A DNA stretch of 64,000 nucleotides from the NCBI RefSeq assembly GCF_019880585.1, contig NZ_JAINVV010000002.1, forward strand, positions 62,001 to 126,000. The letters are read 5' to 3'. The position numbers and the translations under genes are program-made. How positions within the stretch are numbered: the first letter of the stretch is position 1; each line of letters opens with the position of its first letter. Below, piece by piece: positions 49,322 to 56,886 of the stretch. The stretch comes from Sphingomonas colocasiae (lineage in GTDB: Bacteria > Pseudomonadota > Alphaproteobacteria > Sphingomonadales > Sphingomonadaceae). A model generated the notes under the pieces. It was given only the letters and a program-made list of their open reading frames with translations, made no database searches and was not told the DNA's origin.

Positions 49322-49797
49322 CGATCGCTCCCGAAATCGATGCGGCCGATGCCGCCACTCTTCACGTCCTTCAGCACAACCATCGATTCCACGCGCTTGA
49401 CGATCGGCATCGCGGTGAAATGGCGTTCCAGCAGCCGGTCATATTGATCCATCGATTCCAGATCGAACTGGACGAAATAATCGCAGCCGCCCGCGACGAA
49501 ATGGCAATGCGCGACCTGCGGCAGCGCGGTCATCGCGCGGCGAAAGGCATCATGGCCATCGGGCGTGTCGCGCTCCAGCGTCACCAGTGCGATCACCTTC
49601 AGGCGAGGTCCGAGGATCTCCGGATTGATCACCGCCACGTCTGCGATGATCACGCCGTGACGGCGCAGGGCTTCGATACGCCGCCGGCACGAGGAGGGCG
49701 AAACCGCCGCCAGGCCCGCGATCTCGGCATAGGTCAGCTGATTATTCGATTGAAGAATATCGAGAATCTTTCGATCGATACGATCCAGAGTTTTCAA
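49318..49797 (-). CDS. Lrp/AsnC-family transcriptional regulator
   Basis: 159 residues: N-terminal HTH (LDRIDRKILDILQSNNQLTYAEIAGLAAVSPSSCRRRIEAL) and C-terminal RAM domain (HFVAGGCDYFVQFDLESMDQYDRLL) that binds amino acids. It is divergent, across 175 bp, from a methionine gamma-lyase-like gene. The same arrangement occurs for mdeR-mdeA in Pseudomonas putida, so activation of that gene by methionine or a related compound is a reasonable inference. Confidence 0.9.
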   Translation of the reverse strand: MKTLDRIDRKILDILQSNNQLTYAEIAGLAAVSPSSCRRRIEALRRHGVIIADVAVINPEILGPRLKVIALVTLERDTPDGHDAFRRAMTALPQVAHCHFVAGGCDYFVQFDLESMDQYDRLLERHFTAMPIVKRVESMVVLKDVKSGGIGRIDFGSDR

Positions 49798-49920
49798 ATC
49801 ATCCTCCCTCTCGCGGTCGAATTAGCCGAATGGGGCAGCAAGATCGCCTGAAAACGCCGGAGAATGATCAATTTTGACCACATTCGGCACGGGCGGCAGC
49901 CTATGTCTTGCCCGGGCCAA

Positions 49921-49964
49921 TCGGGCAATCGGGCAATCGGGCAATCGGGCAATCGGGCAATCGG
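49921..49964 (+). repeat. 8-bp tandem repeat (tcgggcaa x5 plus partial)
   Basis: Five perfect tcgggcaa units (49921-49960) and a partial tcgg, preceded by a degenerate copy. The last partial unit merges into GGAGGG, the ribosome-binding site of the gene starting at 49973. Copy number could vary by replication slippage. Confidence 0.85.
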
Positions 49965-49972
49965 AGGGTGGA

Positions 49973-51154
49973 ATGAGTTTGGAGACGTGCAAGCCGGGAA
50001 CGATCGCAGCCTGGGGCGGGGAGGAAACGCCGCTTGCCTTCGGAGCCGCGCAGGTGCCGATCGTCCAGAGCGCGCCCTTTGCCTATCCCGATATCGACAG
50101 TTGGCTCGACGTGGCGCTGCTTCGCGCCGACGGCCATATCTACAGCCGCAACACCAATCCCACGGTGGATGTGTTCGAGGAGAAGATCCGGCTGCTCGAA
50201 CAGGGGGAGGCGGCGACATCCTTCGCCAGCGGCATGGCTGCCATTTCCAACACGCTGTTCACCTTCGCGCGGCCGGGTGACCGCATCGTCTCGATCTCCG
50301 ACAGCTATGGCGGCACGTCGAAACTGTTCCTGGAATTCCTGCCGCAGATGGGCGTCGAGGTGGAACTGGTCGAAACCGGTGATGGCGATGCGCTGGATGC
50401 AGCGATCGCGCGCGGATGCAGGATCGTCTATCTGGAAACGCCGACCAACCCGACGCTCAAGATCATCGATCTGGAACGCGCCATCACCTCGGCCAAGCGG
50501 GCGGGGGCGATCTCGATCGTCGACAACACCTTCGCGACGCCGATCAACCAGAACCCGATCCTGCTGGGCGCCGATCTGGTGGTGCACAGCGCCACCAAAT
50601 TCCTGGGCGGCCATGACGACGCCATGGGCGGCGCGCTTGTCGGCAGCGCCGAACTTGTCCGTCAGGTCTATCATTATCGCGAGATCACCGGCGGCAATCT
50701 CGGCGCCTTCCAGGCTTATCTGCTGCTGCGCGGCATGAAGACGCTGGAACTGCGCGTCGCGCGGCAGAACGAAACCGCGCTGGCGATGGCCCGCTATCTG
50801 AGCGCGCATCCCAAGGTTGAGCAGGTCTTCTATCCCGGCCTCGAGAGCCATGTCGCGCATGATATCGCGGCGCGCCAGATGCGGGGATTCGGTGGCGTGC
50901 TGAGCTTCTCGGTCGGCGATGATTTCGACGCGACCAAGCGTTTCCTGAACGCGCTCAAGCTCGCGCACCGCGCCGCCAGCCTGGGCTCGGTCAACACGCT
51001 TGCCGGCCCGCCCTGTACGACCAGCCATGTCGAATGCAGCGCGGAGGAACGCGCGCAGCTCGGCATTCCCGAAACGCTGGTCCGCTATTCCTGCGGGATC
51101 GAGGCGTTCGAGGATCTGCGTGACGATGTCGCCGCGGCGCTCGACCGAGTGTAG
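49973..51154 (+). CDS. PLP-dependent trans-sulfuration enzyme, methionine gamma-lyase-like
   Basis: 393 residues of the Cys/Met metabolism PLP family. Seen: YSRNTNPTVDVFEEKIRLLE, SFASGMAAISNTL, SYGGTSKLF, YLETPTNPTLKI, DNTFATPINQNPI, and the PLP Lys209 in HSATKFLGGHDD; C-terminal SLGSVNTLAGPPCTTSH and RYSCGIEAFEDL. Methionine gamma-lyase, cystathionine gamma-lyase and gamma-synthase are hard to separate by eye; the Lrp-family neighbour favours the first. GGAGGG lies 4 nt before the ATG; codons upstream encode the repeat and are probably untranslated. Confidence 0.85.
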   Translation: MSLETCKPGTIAAWGGEETPLAFGAAQVPIVQSAPFAYPDIDSWLDVALLRADGHIYSRNTNPTVDVFEEKIRLLEQGEAATSFASGMAAISNTLFTFARPGDRIVSISDSYGGTSKLFLEFLPQMGVEVELVETGDGDALDAAIARGCRIVYLETPTNPTLKIIDLERAITSAKRAGAISIVDNTFATPINQNPILLGADLVVHSATKFLGGHDDAMGGALVGSAELVRQVYHYREITGGNLGAFQAYLLLRGMKTLELRVARQNETALAMARYLSAHPKVEQVFYPGLESHVAHDIAARQMRGFGGVLSFSVGDDFDATKRFLNALKLAHRAASLGSVNTLAGPPCTTSHVECSAEERAQLGIPETLVRYSCGIEAFEDLRDDVAAALDRV

Positions 51155-51215
51155 CTGGAGCCTGCGGAACGTCGCCGCTTGACGCGATTGGGCTTCTTCT
51201 CCGTATAGTCGGCCG

Positions 51216-51782
51216 ATGATCTATGATCGACCATGGCTTGAGGCCGAATACACAGCCGGATCCGACCTGGGCTATCTTCTTTTCTGGGGGCATCAGCCCG
51301 CCCGGGACGGGAGCATTGGCGCATCCTGCTTCAGCCAGTGGTGGCCGGCCGATTTCACGATCGAAGGCACGACCTATCCAAGCGCCGAACATTGGATGAT
51401 GGCGGAGAAGGCCCGGTTGTTCGGCGACGATCAGATCGCTCGCGAGATCATCGTCGCGTCCAGCCCGAAGCAGGTGAAGGCGCTTGGCCGGCAGGTGAAG
51501 GGCTTCGTCGAACCGGAATGGGATCGCGAAAAGCGCGGGATCGTCGCAAGGGGCAATCTGGCGAAATTCGCGCAGAATGCCGGCTTGCGGGATTTCCTGC
51601 TGTCCACCGGCGACCGGATATTGGTGGAAGCGAGCCCGGTGGACCGGATCTGGGGCATCGGGCTGGCCGCCGACGACGCGAATGCGCACAATCCTCTGGA
51701 ATGGCGCGGCGAAAATTTGCTGGGTTTCGTCCTGATGGATGTTCGCGATGAACTGGCCCGTTCGCCGGCTCGTCCGGCATGA
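51216..51782 (+). CDS. NADAR (YbiA-like) family protein
   Basis: 188 residues. The NADAR signature is visible: LFWGHQPA, CFSQWWPADFTIEGTTYPSAEHWMMAEKARLFGD, and near the C-terminus WGIGLAADDANAHNPLEWRGENLLGFVLMDVRDEL. NADAR proteins cleave N-glycosidic bonds of ADP-ribosyl or riboflavin-pathway intermediates; some remove ADP-ribose from guanine. The gene ends 8 bp before the tRNA fragment at the left end of the island and belongs to the host side. Confidence 0.88.
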   Translation: MIYDRPWLEAEYTAGSDLGYLLFWGHQPARDGSIGASCFSQWWPADFTIEGTTYPSAEHWMMAEKARLFGDDQIAREIIVASSPKQVKALGRQVKGFVEPEWDREKRGIVARGNLAKFAQNAGLRDFLLSTGDRILVEASPVDRIWGIGLAADDANAHNPLEWRGENLLGFVLMDVRDELARSPARPA

Positions 51783-51790
51783 CGACATAT

Positions 51791-51848
51791 TGGCGGACGG
51801 GGTGGGATTCGAACCCACGGTGAGCTTGCACCCACGGCGGTTTTCAAG
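51791..51848 (-). pseudogene. tRNA-Ser(UGA), 3' half (left island junction)
   Basis: Reads CTTGAAA (anticodon loop), then the 3' anticodon-stem strand ACCGC, the long variable arm, the T arm GTGGG-TTCGAAT-CCCAC, the acceptor strand CCCGTCC, G and encoded CCA. The 5' half is missing here and is found at 60247-60285. Joining the two restores perfect acceptor (GGACGGG/CCCGTCC) and anticodon (GCGGT/ACCGC) stems, so the host gene was cut by integration. Confidence 0.93.
51842..51848. repeat. Left attachment core (tttcaag)
   Basis: The 7-bp sequence is shared with the right junction at 60247-60253 and corresponds exactly to the anticodon loop CTTGAAA of the disrupted tRNA. Sequence diverges immediately to its right (tttatcg). 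Confidence 0.85.
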
Positions 51849-52000
51849 TTTATCGTAGCTGATGTTTGCGCAGGTTTACAGGCGTTGTCATAAGCAAGCG
51901 ATATTCCCGCAAATAAAGGGTTTTAGGTCGCTGGACGTTTTACGTAGGTTGCCGTAAGTTAGCATAAGCTGCTTATGACATGCTTACGAGGTTTTCCGCA
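51849..52000. promoter_or_regulatory. Left arm of the island: possible integrase arm sites and int promoter
   Basis: This 152-bp stretch holds heptamers CATAAGC at 51889 and 51963 plus the inverse GCTTATG at 51971, the last two forming a perfect palindrome around one T (51963-51977) just upstream of int. Similar heptamers occur in the right arm (60154) and at 56845. They are candidates for arm-type integrase sites or an operator of int. Confidence 0.4.
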
Positions 52001-53266
52001 ATGGCATCCAAACTGACAAAGACGGTCGTTGACCGCATTAAGCCCGGCTCCAAGGACGAGTTTCATTGGGACGCTGAGGTGAAGGGCTTCGGCGCTCGCG
52101 TCACGCCCAAGGGTAAGATCACCTTTGTCGTGCAGGGGCGCGTTGAGGGGAGCGGCAAGGAAGCTCGCATCACCATTGGCGCTTACGGCGTCTTCACCGT
52201 GGATCAGGCACGGGACGTTGCGAAGGAGCATCTGCGCTCCATGCGGATGGGGAACGACCCCCGCGACATGAAGAAACAGAGCGAGGCGATGAAGATCACC
52301 TTGCAGGCTGTCTGCGACGCTTACGTGTCCCGCCCCGGCAAGCTGAAGGCCACCAGCAGGGAGGCCATTGAGCGGCATGTGCGGACCACGTTTGAGGCGT
52401 GGAAGGACAAACCGGTCGTCAACATCACCGAGGATATGTGCCGCACCCGGTATCGCGAGATGCTGACGAAGGGCCTGCGTGGTAATCGCGAGGGTGGCTC
52501 ACCGGGGCAAGCAAATCAGGCGTTTTCCGTGCTCGGCGCGTTGCTGAACTACGCCGCGCGCCAGCACAAGCGGGCGGACGGTTCGCCGCTTATCGCCCAC
52601 AACCCCGTCAGCATCTTGCGCGATGACAAGGTGCGGTTGAAGCCGCGCACCGCCCGCATCCTCGACAACAAGGTGGGTGCGGCGTGGCAGGCGCTTACCG
52701 AGTGGCGCGCAACCGCCCATAATCGCGATACCATGTCGAGCATCGACCTTGTGCGGTTCCTCATGCTCACCGGCCTTCGCATTAGCGAAGCGTCCTCGCT
52801 GAAGTGGAGCCAGGTCCATCTGGAAGACGGGTATTTCCATCTACCAAACCCCAAGAACAGCAACCCCGTGTCCATGCCGCTTTCCACGCAGGCCGTGGAG
52901 CTGCTGAAAGCCCGCCCTAAGGTTGAGGATAACGAACACGTCTTCCCGTCTTGGGCCGCAGCAGGCCATATCAAAGATCCCCGTGATCTGATGAAGAAGC
53001 TGAGCGTGGTCGCCGGGATGCACATCACCCCGCACGCGCTGCGACGGACCTACACGAACGTGGCGCTGCGCCAGTGCCGTATCGAGAAATTCCGCACTGA
53101 CCTGCTGACTAACCACATCACGCGCGACGTGACCGCCGAACACTACTTCGACACGACGAACCTCCAGTGGCTCCAGCCGGAAGCGCAGAAGATCGGCGAT
53201 CATCTGGACCTAGAAGCGGCGAAGGTGGCGGGTGCCAACGTGGTGGCGCTGCCCCAGCGAGCGTGA
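52001..53266 (+). CDS. int: Tyrosine recombinase (phage/island integrase)
   Basis: 421 residues. N-terminal DUF4102-like arm-binding domain (FHWDAEVKGFGARVTPKG), SAM-like core-binding domain (about 95-195), and catalytic domain with all expected residues: Arg260 (LMLTGLRISEASSLKW), Lys285 (PNPKNSNPV), His345-x2-Arg348 (TPHALRRTYT), His372 and the nucleophile Tyr382 (TAEHYFD). It lies 152 bp inside the left junction, the usual place for a tRNA-targeting integrase. The ATG at 52001 has GAGG upstream; an ATG at 51980 is possible. Confidence 0.96.
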   Translation: MASKLTKTVVDRIKPGSKDEFHWDAEVKGFGARVTPKGKITFVVQGRVEGSGKEARITIGAYGVFTVDQARDVAKEHLRSMRMGNDPRDMKKQSEAMKITLQAVCDAYVSRPGKLKATSREAIERHVRTTFEAWKDKPVVNITEDMCRTRYREMLTKGLRGNREGGSPGQANQAFSVLGALLNYAARQHKRADGSPLIAHNPVSILRDDKVRLKPRTARILDNKVGAAWQALTEWRATAHNRDTMSSIDLVRFLMLTGLRISEASSLKWSQVHLEDGYFHLPNPKNSNPVSMPLSTQAVELLKARPKVEDNEHVFPSWAAAGHIKDPRDLMKKLSVVAGMHITPHALRRTYTNVALRQCRIEKFRTDLLTNHITRDVTAEHYFDTTNLQWLQPEAQKIGDHLDLEAAKVAGANVVALPQRA

Positions 53267-53715
53267 TGTACGCGCTGGGCACCGTGCGCCGGGGCTACAG
53301 GGGCGGCACCAGCGCACTGCAGGGTTAGGGGCGACAGTACGGCGATCGCCCCTGTGCCGGCCCCGTAGCGAAGGTCCGCCCAGCCAGCCAAATCCGCACA
53401 TTTCGGGCAAACCGGTCGAGAGGGTGACCGATGGCATCATCCCCTCCCTCGGTTTTGAAGATCAAAAATTCGGCTCGATTTCCTGGCCGACCCCGATCCC
53501 GGTTTGGGATAGCGGACCTTGCATTTTATCCAACACTGGCTCCCTAGCCTGTGCTAACAACGCAGTTGCAGCGCCCAACCTCGATAGGGCAATGCACATC
53601 GGGCCTCGGTATTAGCCGGGGTAGCCTATCCCCAATCCGTTCGCTCTGGGGTTACAACGGCGGGCATCCTTGCCTGCCGGTTCGCGGCATCGACAGGCGT
53701 GCAGGAGCGCCTGCC
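53267..53715. other. 449-bp gap between int and the AlpA-like gene
   Basis: Starts with a GC-rich imperfect inverted repeat at 53290-53365 (cggggctacaggggcg / cgcccctgtgccggccccg) that may end int transcription or encode a structured RNA. The rest has no convincing gene; a 127-codon open frame over its first part lacks a ribosome-binding site and family features. The promoter for the AlpA-like gene probably lies in 53500-53700. Confidence 0.5.
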
Positions 53716-53946
53716 ATGAATGCCGTTAAAGTCATCAATCACAACGACGCAGCCGCCATGATCGGTATTACCCCCGCGACTCTTCGCTTTTGGAGATGCA
53801 AGGGGAAGGGGCCGCGCTTCATCAAGCTGGGCGAATCCAAGCAGGCGGGCGTCTGTTACGACCCTGCCGACATTGAGGAATGGAAGGCGGCGCGCAAGTT
53901 CGCGTCCACCAGCGCCGCGACCGTGGGCCATCCGGGCGATGCGTAA
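53716..53946 (+). CDS. AlpA/excisionase-like helix-turn-helix protein
   Basis: 76 residues. INHNDAAAMIGITPATLRFWRCKGKGPRFIKLGE and YDPADIEEWKAARK match the winged HTH of MerR-like AlpA and excisionase proteins. In P4-like elements AlpA activates int or promotes excision. AGGAG lies 8 nt before the ATG. It is the likely switch protein of the island. Confidence 0.85.
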   Translation: MNAVKVINHNDAAAMIGITPATLRFWRCKGKGPRFIKLGESKQAGVCYDPADIEEWKAARKFASTSAATVGHPGDA

Positions 53947-54034
53947 CGCGCCCGTCGCGAAAAGCGGCCGGATGCCCAGCAACACCCGACCGCCTCATCC
54001 AAAAGTCTCCAATCCTCGTCGAAAGACCAGTGAC

Positions 54035-54196
54035 ATGCACAATTTACAGGGCCACGCCGCAGGTCCGCAACCCCGGCGCATTTCCCCGAATGTTTTTGCG
54101 AAATATTTTGCTTCGCATAAAAATTTGCCGGATGCAGGCGGCATTGCGGGAAAATCCTACCCTACCCCCACCGGCGGGGAGGCTCATTATGGTTGA
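54035..54196 (+). CDS. Possible small protein upstream of DUF3987 gene
   Basis: A 53-codon frame from MHNLQGHAAGPQPRR to EAHYG that ends inside the start of the next gene. There is no good ribosome-binding site. Its only support is position: it fills the gap and overlaps the next ATG, which could be coupling. Confidence 0.25.
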   Translation: MHNLQGHAAGPQPRRISPNVFAKYFASHKNLPDAGGIAGKSYPTPTGGEAHYG

Positions 54197-55664
54197 CCTG
54201 ACTGAATTGTGGAAACTGCCCGCTGGCAATGATGACCACATTAAGCAGCAGGAAGCAGAGCAGGCCGCAGCGATGCGGGAATATCTAGCAACCGCTACCC
54301 TTGACTCTACCCAGCAGCGCCCAGTGCATGGTGCATTGCCTATGCCACCGGGTTTCGTCGGTGCGCTTGCGCAATATGTCTTGCAACATGCCATCCGTCC
54401 TGTGCCGGAGGTGGCCGTGGTTGCGGCGCTGGGCATTATGGCCGGGATCGCGGGTCGGGAGTGGACCACATTCACCAACAGCGGCTTGAACCTCTATATC
54501 GTGCTGGTCGCTAGGTCCGCCATTGGCAAGGAGGCAATGCACACCGGCATCGCTACCGTGATGCGGGCGGCTGAGGTGCAGAACCCCGACGTGCGGGAAT
54601 GCTTCGATTTCAGCGAATACGCATCCGGCCCCGCGCTCATTAAGGGCATCAACCTGCACCCCTGCCTGCTCAACATCGCGGGTGAGATTGGCCACAAGTT
54701 CTTGGCCATGTCGAAGGGGCGGGAAAGCGCGTTGAACAGCCTGCGCAAGGTGCTGACCGACCTTTACAGCAAGTCGGGGTCCAGCGGCATCGTGGGCGGC
54801 ATCAGCTACAGCAGCCAGGACAACAATGTCCTGTCGGCGGATAGCGTGGCGTATAGTCTGGTTGGCGAAACGACCCCCGGCACCTTCTACGAGTCCATCA
54901 CCGATGGCATGATGAGCGACGGGTTTATGTCACGCTTCCTAGTGATCCAGTATGATGGCGAACGCCCACCGGAGAACCCCACGCCATTGGCGGGTCCACC
55001 TCTGCCGCTTGTCGAATGGCTGGCTAAGATTGCGCAGCACGCTTTCACGCTTCGCACGCGAAGCCTGTTTTGCACGGTGCCCCCGCAACCTGATGCACGG
55101 CGGGTGCTGGATGCGTTTCGCGATGAATGTGACCACAATATCAATGCAGCGGGTGACGACGAGCGATTGCGGCAGCTATGGGCGCGGGCGCACCTCAAGG
55201 CGCTCAGGGTAGCCACGCTGCTCGCGGTGGGCGACCAGCCCTTTGAACCCAAGGTGACGCTGGCGCAGGTGGAATGGGCAATCACGCTGGTCAGGCATGG
55301 CAATGCGGCATTTTTAAAGCGCATTGACGCTGGCGAGGTTGGCGAAGGCACTGACGGCGGGCGCGAGCGGAAAGTCATTGACCTGTGCAGGGAGTTTTTG
55401 TCGCTGCCCGCTGACCATAAGGCGCTACGGAATTATAAGCACGGCAAGGAAATGCAGCAGAACGGCATCGTGCCGCGGCGCTACCTCCAGCAGCGCACGC
55501 AACGGTTGGCGGCGTTTGAGGGGCACAAGTTGGGACACACCCCGGCGCTAAACATGGCGATTAAGACCGCCATAGATAACGGCGCGCTGATGGAGGTGAG
55601 GAAGGACCGGCTGGTGGAGTATAGCTACTTTGGGCAGGCGTATCGTGCGCTGTGCCTGACCTGA
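54189..55664 (+). CDS. DUF3987-family protein (probable replication-type ATPase)
   Basis: 491 residues resembling the DUF3987 family, found in phages and islands near primases. Seen: MPPGFVGALAQYVLQHAIRP, a degenerate P-loop VARSAIGKEAMHTGI, ISYSSQDNNVLSADSVAYSLVGETTPGTFYESI, DGFMSRFLVI, and KALRVATLLAVGD. The Walker A is altered (SAIGKE), so ATP hydrolysis is uncertain. GGGGAGG lies 6 nt before the ATG at 54189. It may drive autonomous replication of the excised island; no primase domain is seen. Confidence 0.7.
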   Translation: MVDLTELWKLPAGNDDHIKQQEAEQAAAMREYLATATLDSTQQRPVHGALPMPPGFVGALAQYVLQHAIRPVPEVAVVAALGIMAGIAGREWTTFTNSGLNLYIVLVARSAIGKEAMHTGIATVMRAAEVQNPDVRECFDFSEYASGPALIKGINLHPCLLNIAGEIGHKFLAMSKGRESALNSLRKVLTDLYSKSGSSGIVGGISYSSQDNNVLSADSVAYSLVGETTPGTFYESITDGMMSDGFMSRFLVIQYDGERPPENPTPLAGPPLPLVEWLAKIAQHAFTLRTRSLFCTVPPQPDARRVLDAFRDECDHNINAAGDDERLRQLWARAHLKALRVATLLAVGDQPFEPKVTLAQVEWAITLVRHGNAAFLKRIDAGEVGEGTDGGRERKVIDLCREFLSLPADHKALRNYKHGKEMQQNGIVPRRYLQQRTQRLAAFEGHKLGHTPALNMAIKTAIDNGALMEVRKDRLVEYSYFGQAYRALCLT

Positions 55665-55969
55665 ATGACCACCGTGGCGGGCGATAGCTACCGGCTGCGT
55701 TAGCGAATGCAGTCCGCCACGGGTTGGAGCGAGGGCTAAAGCTAGCCCGCCGTAGCCACCCGGCGGCTAACGCCCCAAGCCCGCGAAAACCCTAGGGATT
55801 TATACCATAATACAAACTGCGTTAGTGTGTTAGTGTAGGGTGTCCGTTCATAGCGATATTCAGTCATATTAGGGGGTATAGCATAGGGGGTGGGGCGCTA
55901 ACGGCTATTGCGCTACCGCTGCCATGTGGTCACTTCCGTTCGTTTACATGCGGCGCGATTACGGTCGCG
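55665..55969. other. 305-bp gap with hairpins and AT-rich promoter region
   Basis: Begins with a perfect 9-bp inverted repeat ccgtggcgg / ccgccacgg (about 55672-55720) enclosing tagctaccggctgcgttagcg, a likely terminator or structured RNA. An AT-rich stretch follows (ttataccataatac near 55800, tagtgtgttagtgtaggg direct repeats), probably the promoter of the next gene. No coding frame is convincing. Confidence 0.5.
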
Positions 55970-56593
55970 ATGGGGGATTTCGGTTTGCTGGCACCTATTG
56001 TTGATTTGCTCAATGCGAACTTGGCTCGCGTGGAGAATCTAATCGGCCTGTATGGGCCTGCGCGTCGTGGCAGAAGAACGGTTCAAGAAACTGATGTGCT
56101 TCGTGCGGCGCTGGTGCTGTTGCACGCTTCGATGGAGGATTTTCTCCGGTCCCTCTTGGTATGGCGCGCGCCGAACGGAGCGAGGGACAAAATCGACCAA
56201 TATCCTCTTGTTGGCTCCGACAGCAAAGACCCCAAGAAGTTTCTGCTTGGGGCGTTGATTGAGCATCGGGGCAAAACCGTCGATGACCTCATCAGGGAAT
56301 CTGTTCAAGAACACCTTGAGCAATTTTCCAGCTTCAACCACCTTGGTGATGTTAAGGACGCCTTGAAGGAGTGCGGTATCCAAGGCGCTATTGTGGAAGC
56401 CAACAACTTCGGACAATTAACAGCGATGATCGCGAGGCGGCATAAAATTGTTCATAAGGCAGATCGTAACGAATTGCAGGGCGGTCAAGGAAATCATCGC
56501 ACCAATTCTATCGGTCTGAACCATCTCAATAGCTATTTGGAATCGGTGAAATCGCTTCGGGATTTTGCTCAGGGCAATTTGCCAGCGGCATAG
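55970..56593 (+). CDS. HEPN-like domain protein
   Basis: 207 residues, largely helical. The RxxxxH motif of HEPN ribonucleases is present at Arg157-HKIV-His162 (MIARRHKIVHKAD), and helix AALVLLHASMEDFLRSLLVW with its acidic residue matches the first HEPN helix, as in RiboL-PSP-HEPN or MAE_28990-like proteins. HEPN proteins are often RNA-cleaving effectors in defence or toxin systems. It stands alone between two AT-rich gaps, and base composition is lower in GC than neighbours. No obvious antitoxin adjoins it. Confidence 0.65.
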   Translation: MGDFGLLAPIVDLLNANLARVENLIGLYGPARRGRRTVQETDVLRAALVLLHASMEDFLRSLLVWRAPNGARDKIDQYPLVGSDSKDPKKFLLGALIEHRGKTVDDLIRESVQEHLEQFSSFNHLGDVKDALKECGIQGAIVEANNFGQLTAMIARRHKIVHKADRNELQGGQGNHRTNSIGLNHLNSYLESVKSLRDFAQGNLPAA

Positions 56594-56886
56594 CACCGCG
56601 CTCCTGCAACGCAGGCCAGCAGCGCCGGACACAGGGGCGCGAAAGCGGCACCGTCGCCGCTACGGGGGCACCCCATGCGCGCCGCGCCCCAGCGGGCCTT
56701 ACAGCGCACATACATGTATGTAGTCCAAGCTAAAAAGTCAGGACCTGCAAATATACAATTTTGCGGTCTCAATGTGTAAGACTTGAACTAAGTATTTGTA
56801 ATAGCAAAATAATTGCTTGCGGACCTTCGCGGGACTTCGTTACGCATAAGCCTACCGTAACTTATCAGCCGAAAGTGTGGTTCGAT
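56594..56886. other. 293-bp gap with operator-like palindrome
   Basis: The first 100 bp are GC-rich and share short blocks (acaggggcg, gctacgggg) with the 53290-53365 structure. Then acatacatgtatgt at 56708-56721 is a perfect 14-bp palindrome, followed by an AT-rich segment and CATAAGCCTACCGTAA (from 56845), similar to CATAAGCCTGTCGTAA in the right arm. It looks like a regulatory region for the right-hand gene block. Confidence 0.5.

Noticed and set aside
49921-49964. CRISPR-like array
   Set aside because: The units are 8 bp and directly adjacent, with no spacers and no cas genes; it is a simple tandem repeat.
53232-53615. A 127-codon open frame after int
   Set aside because: It starts inside int, spans the inverted repeat, and has no ribosome-binding site or recognisable feature.
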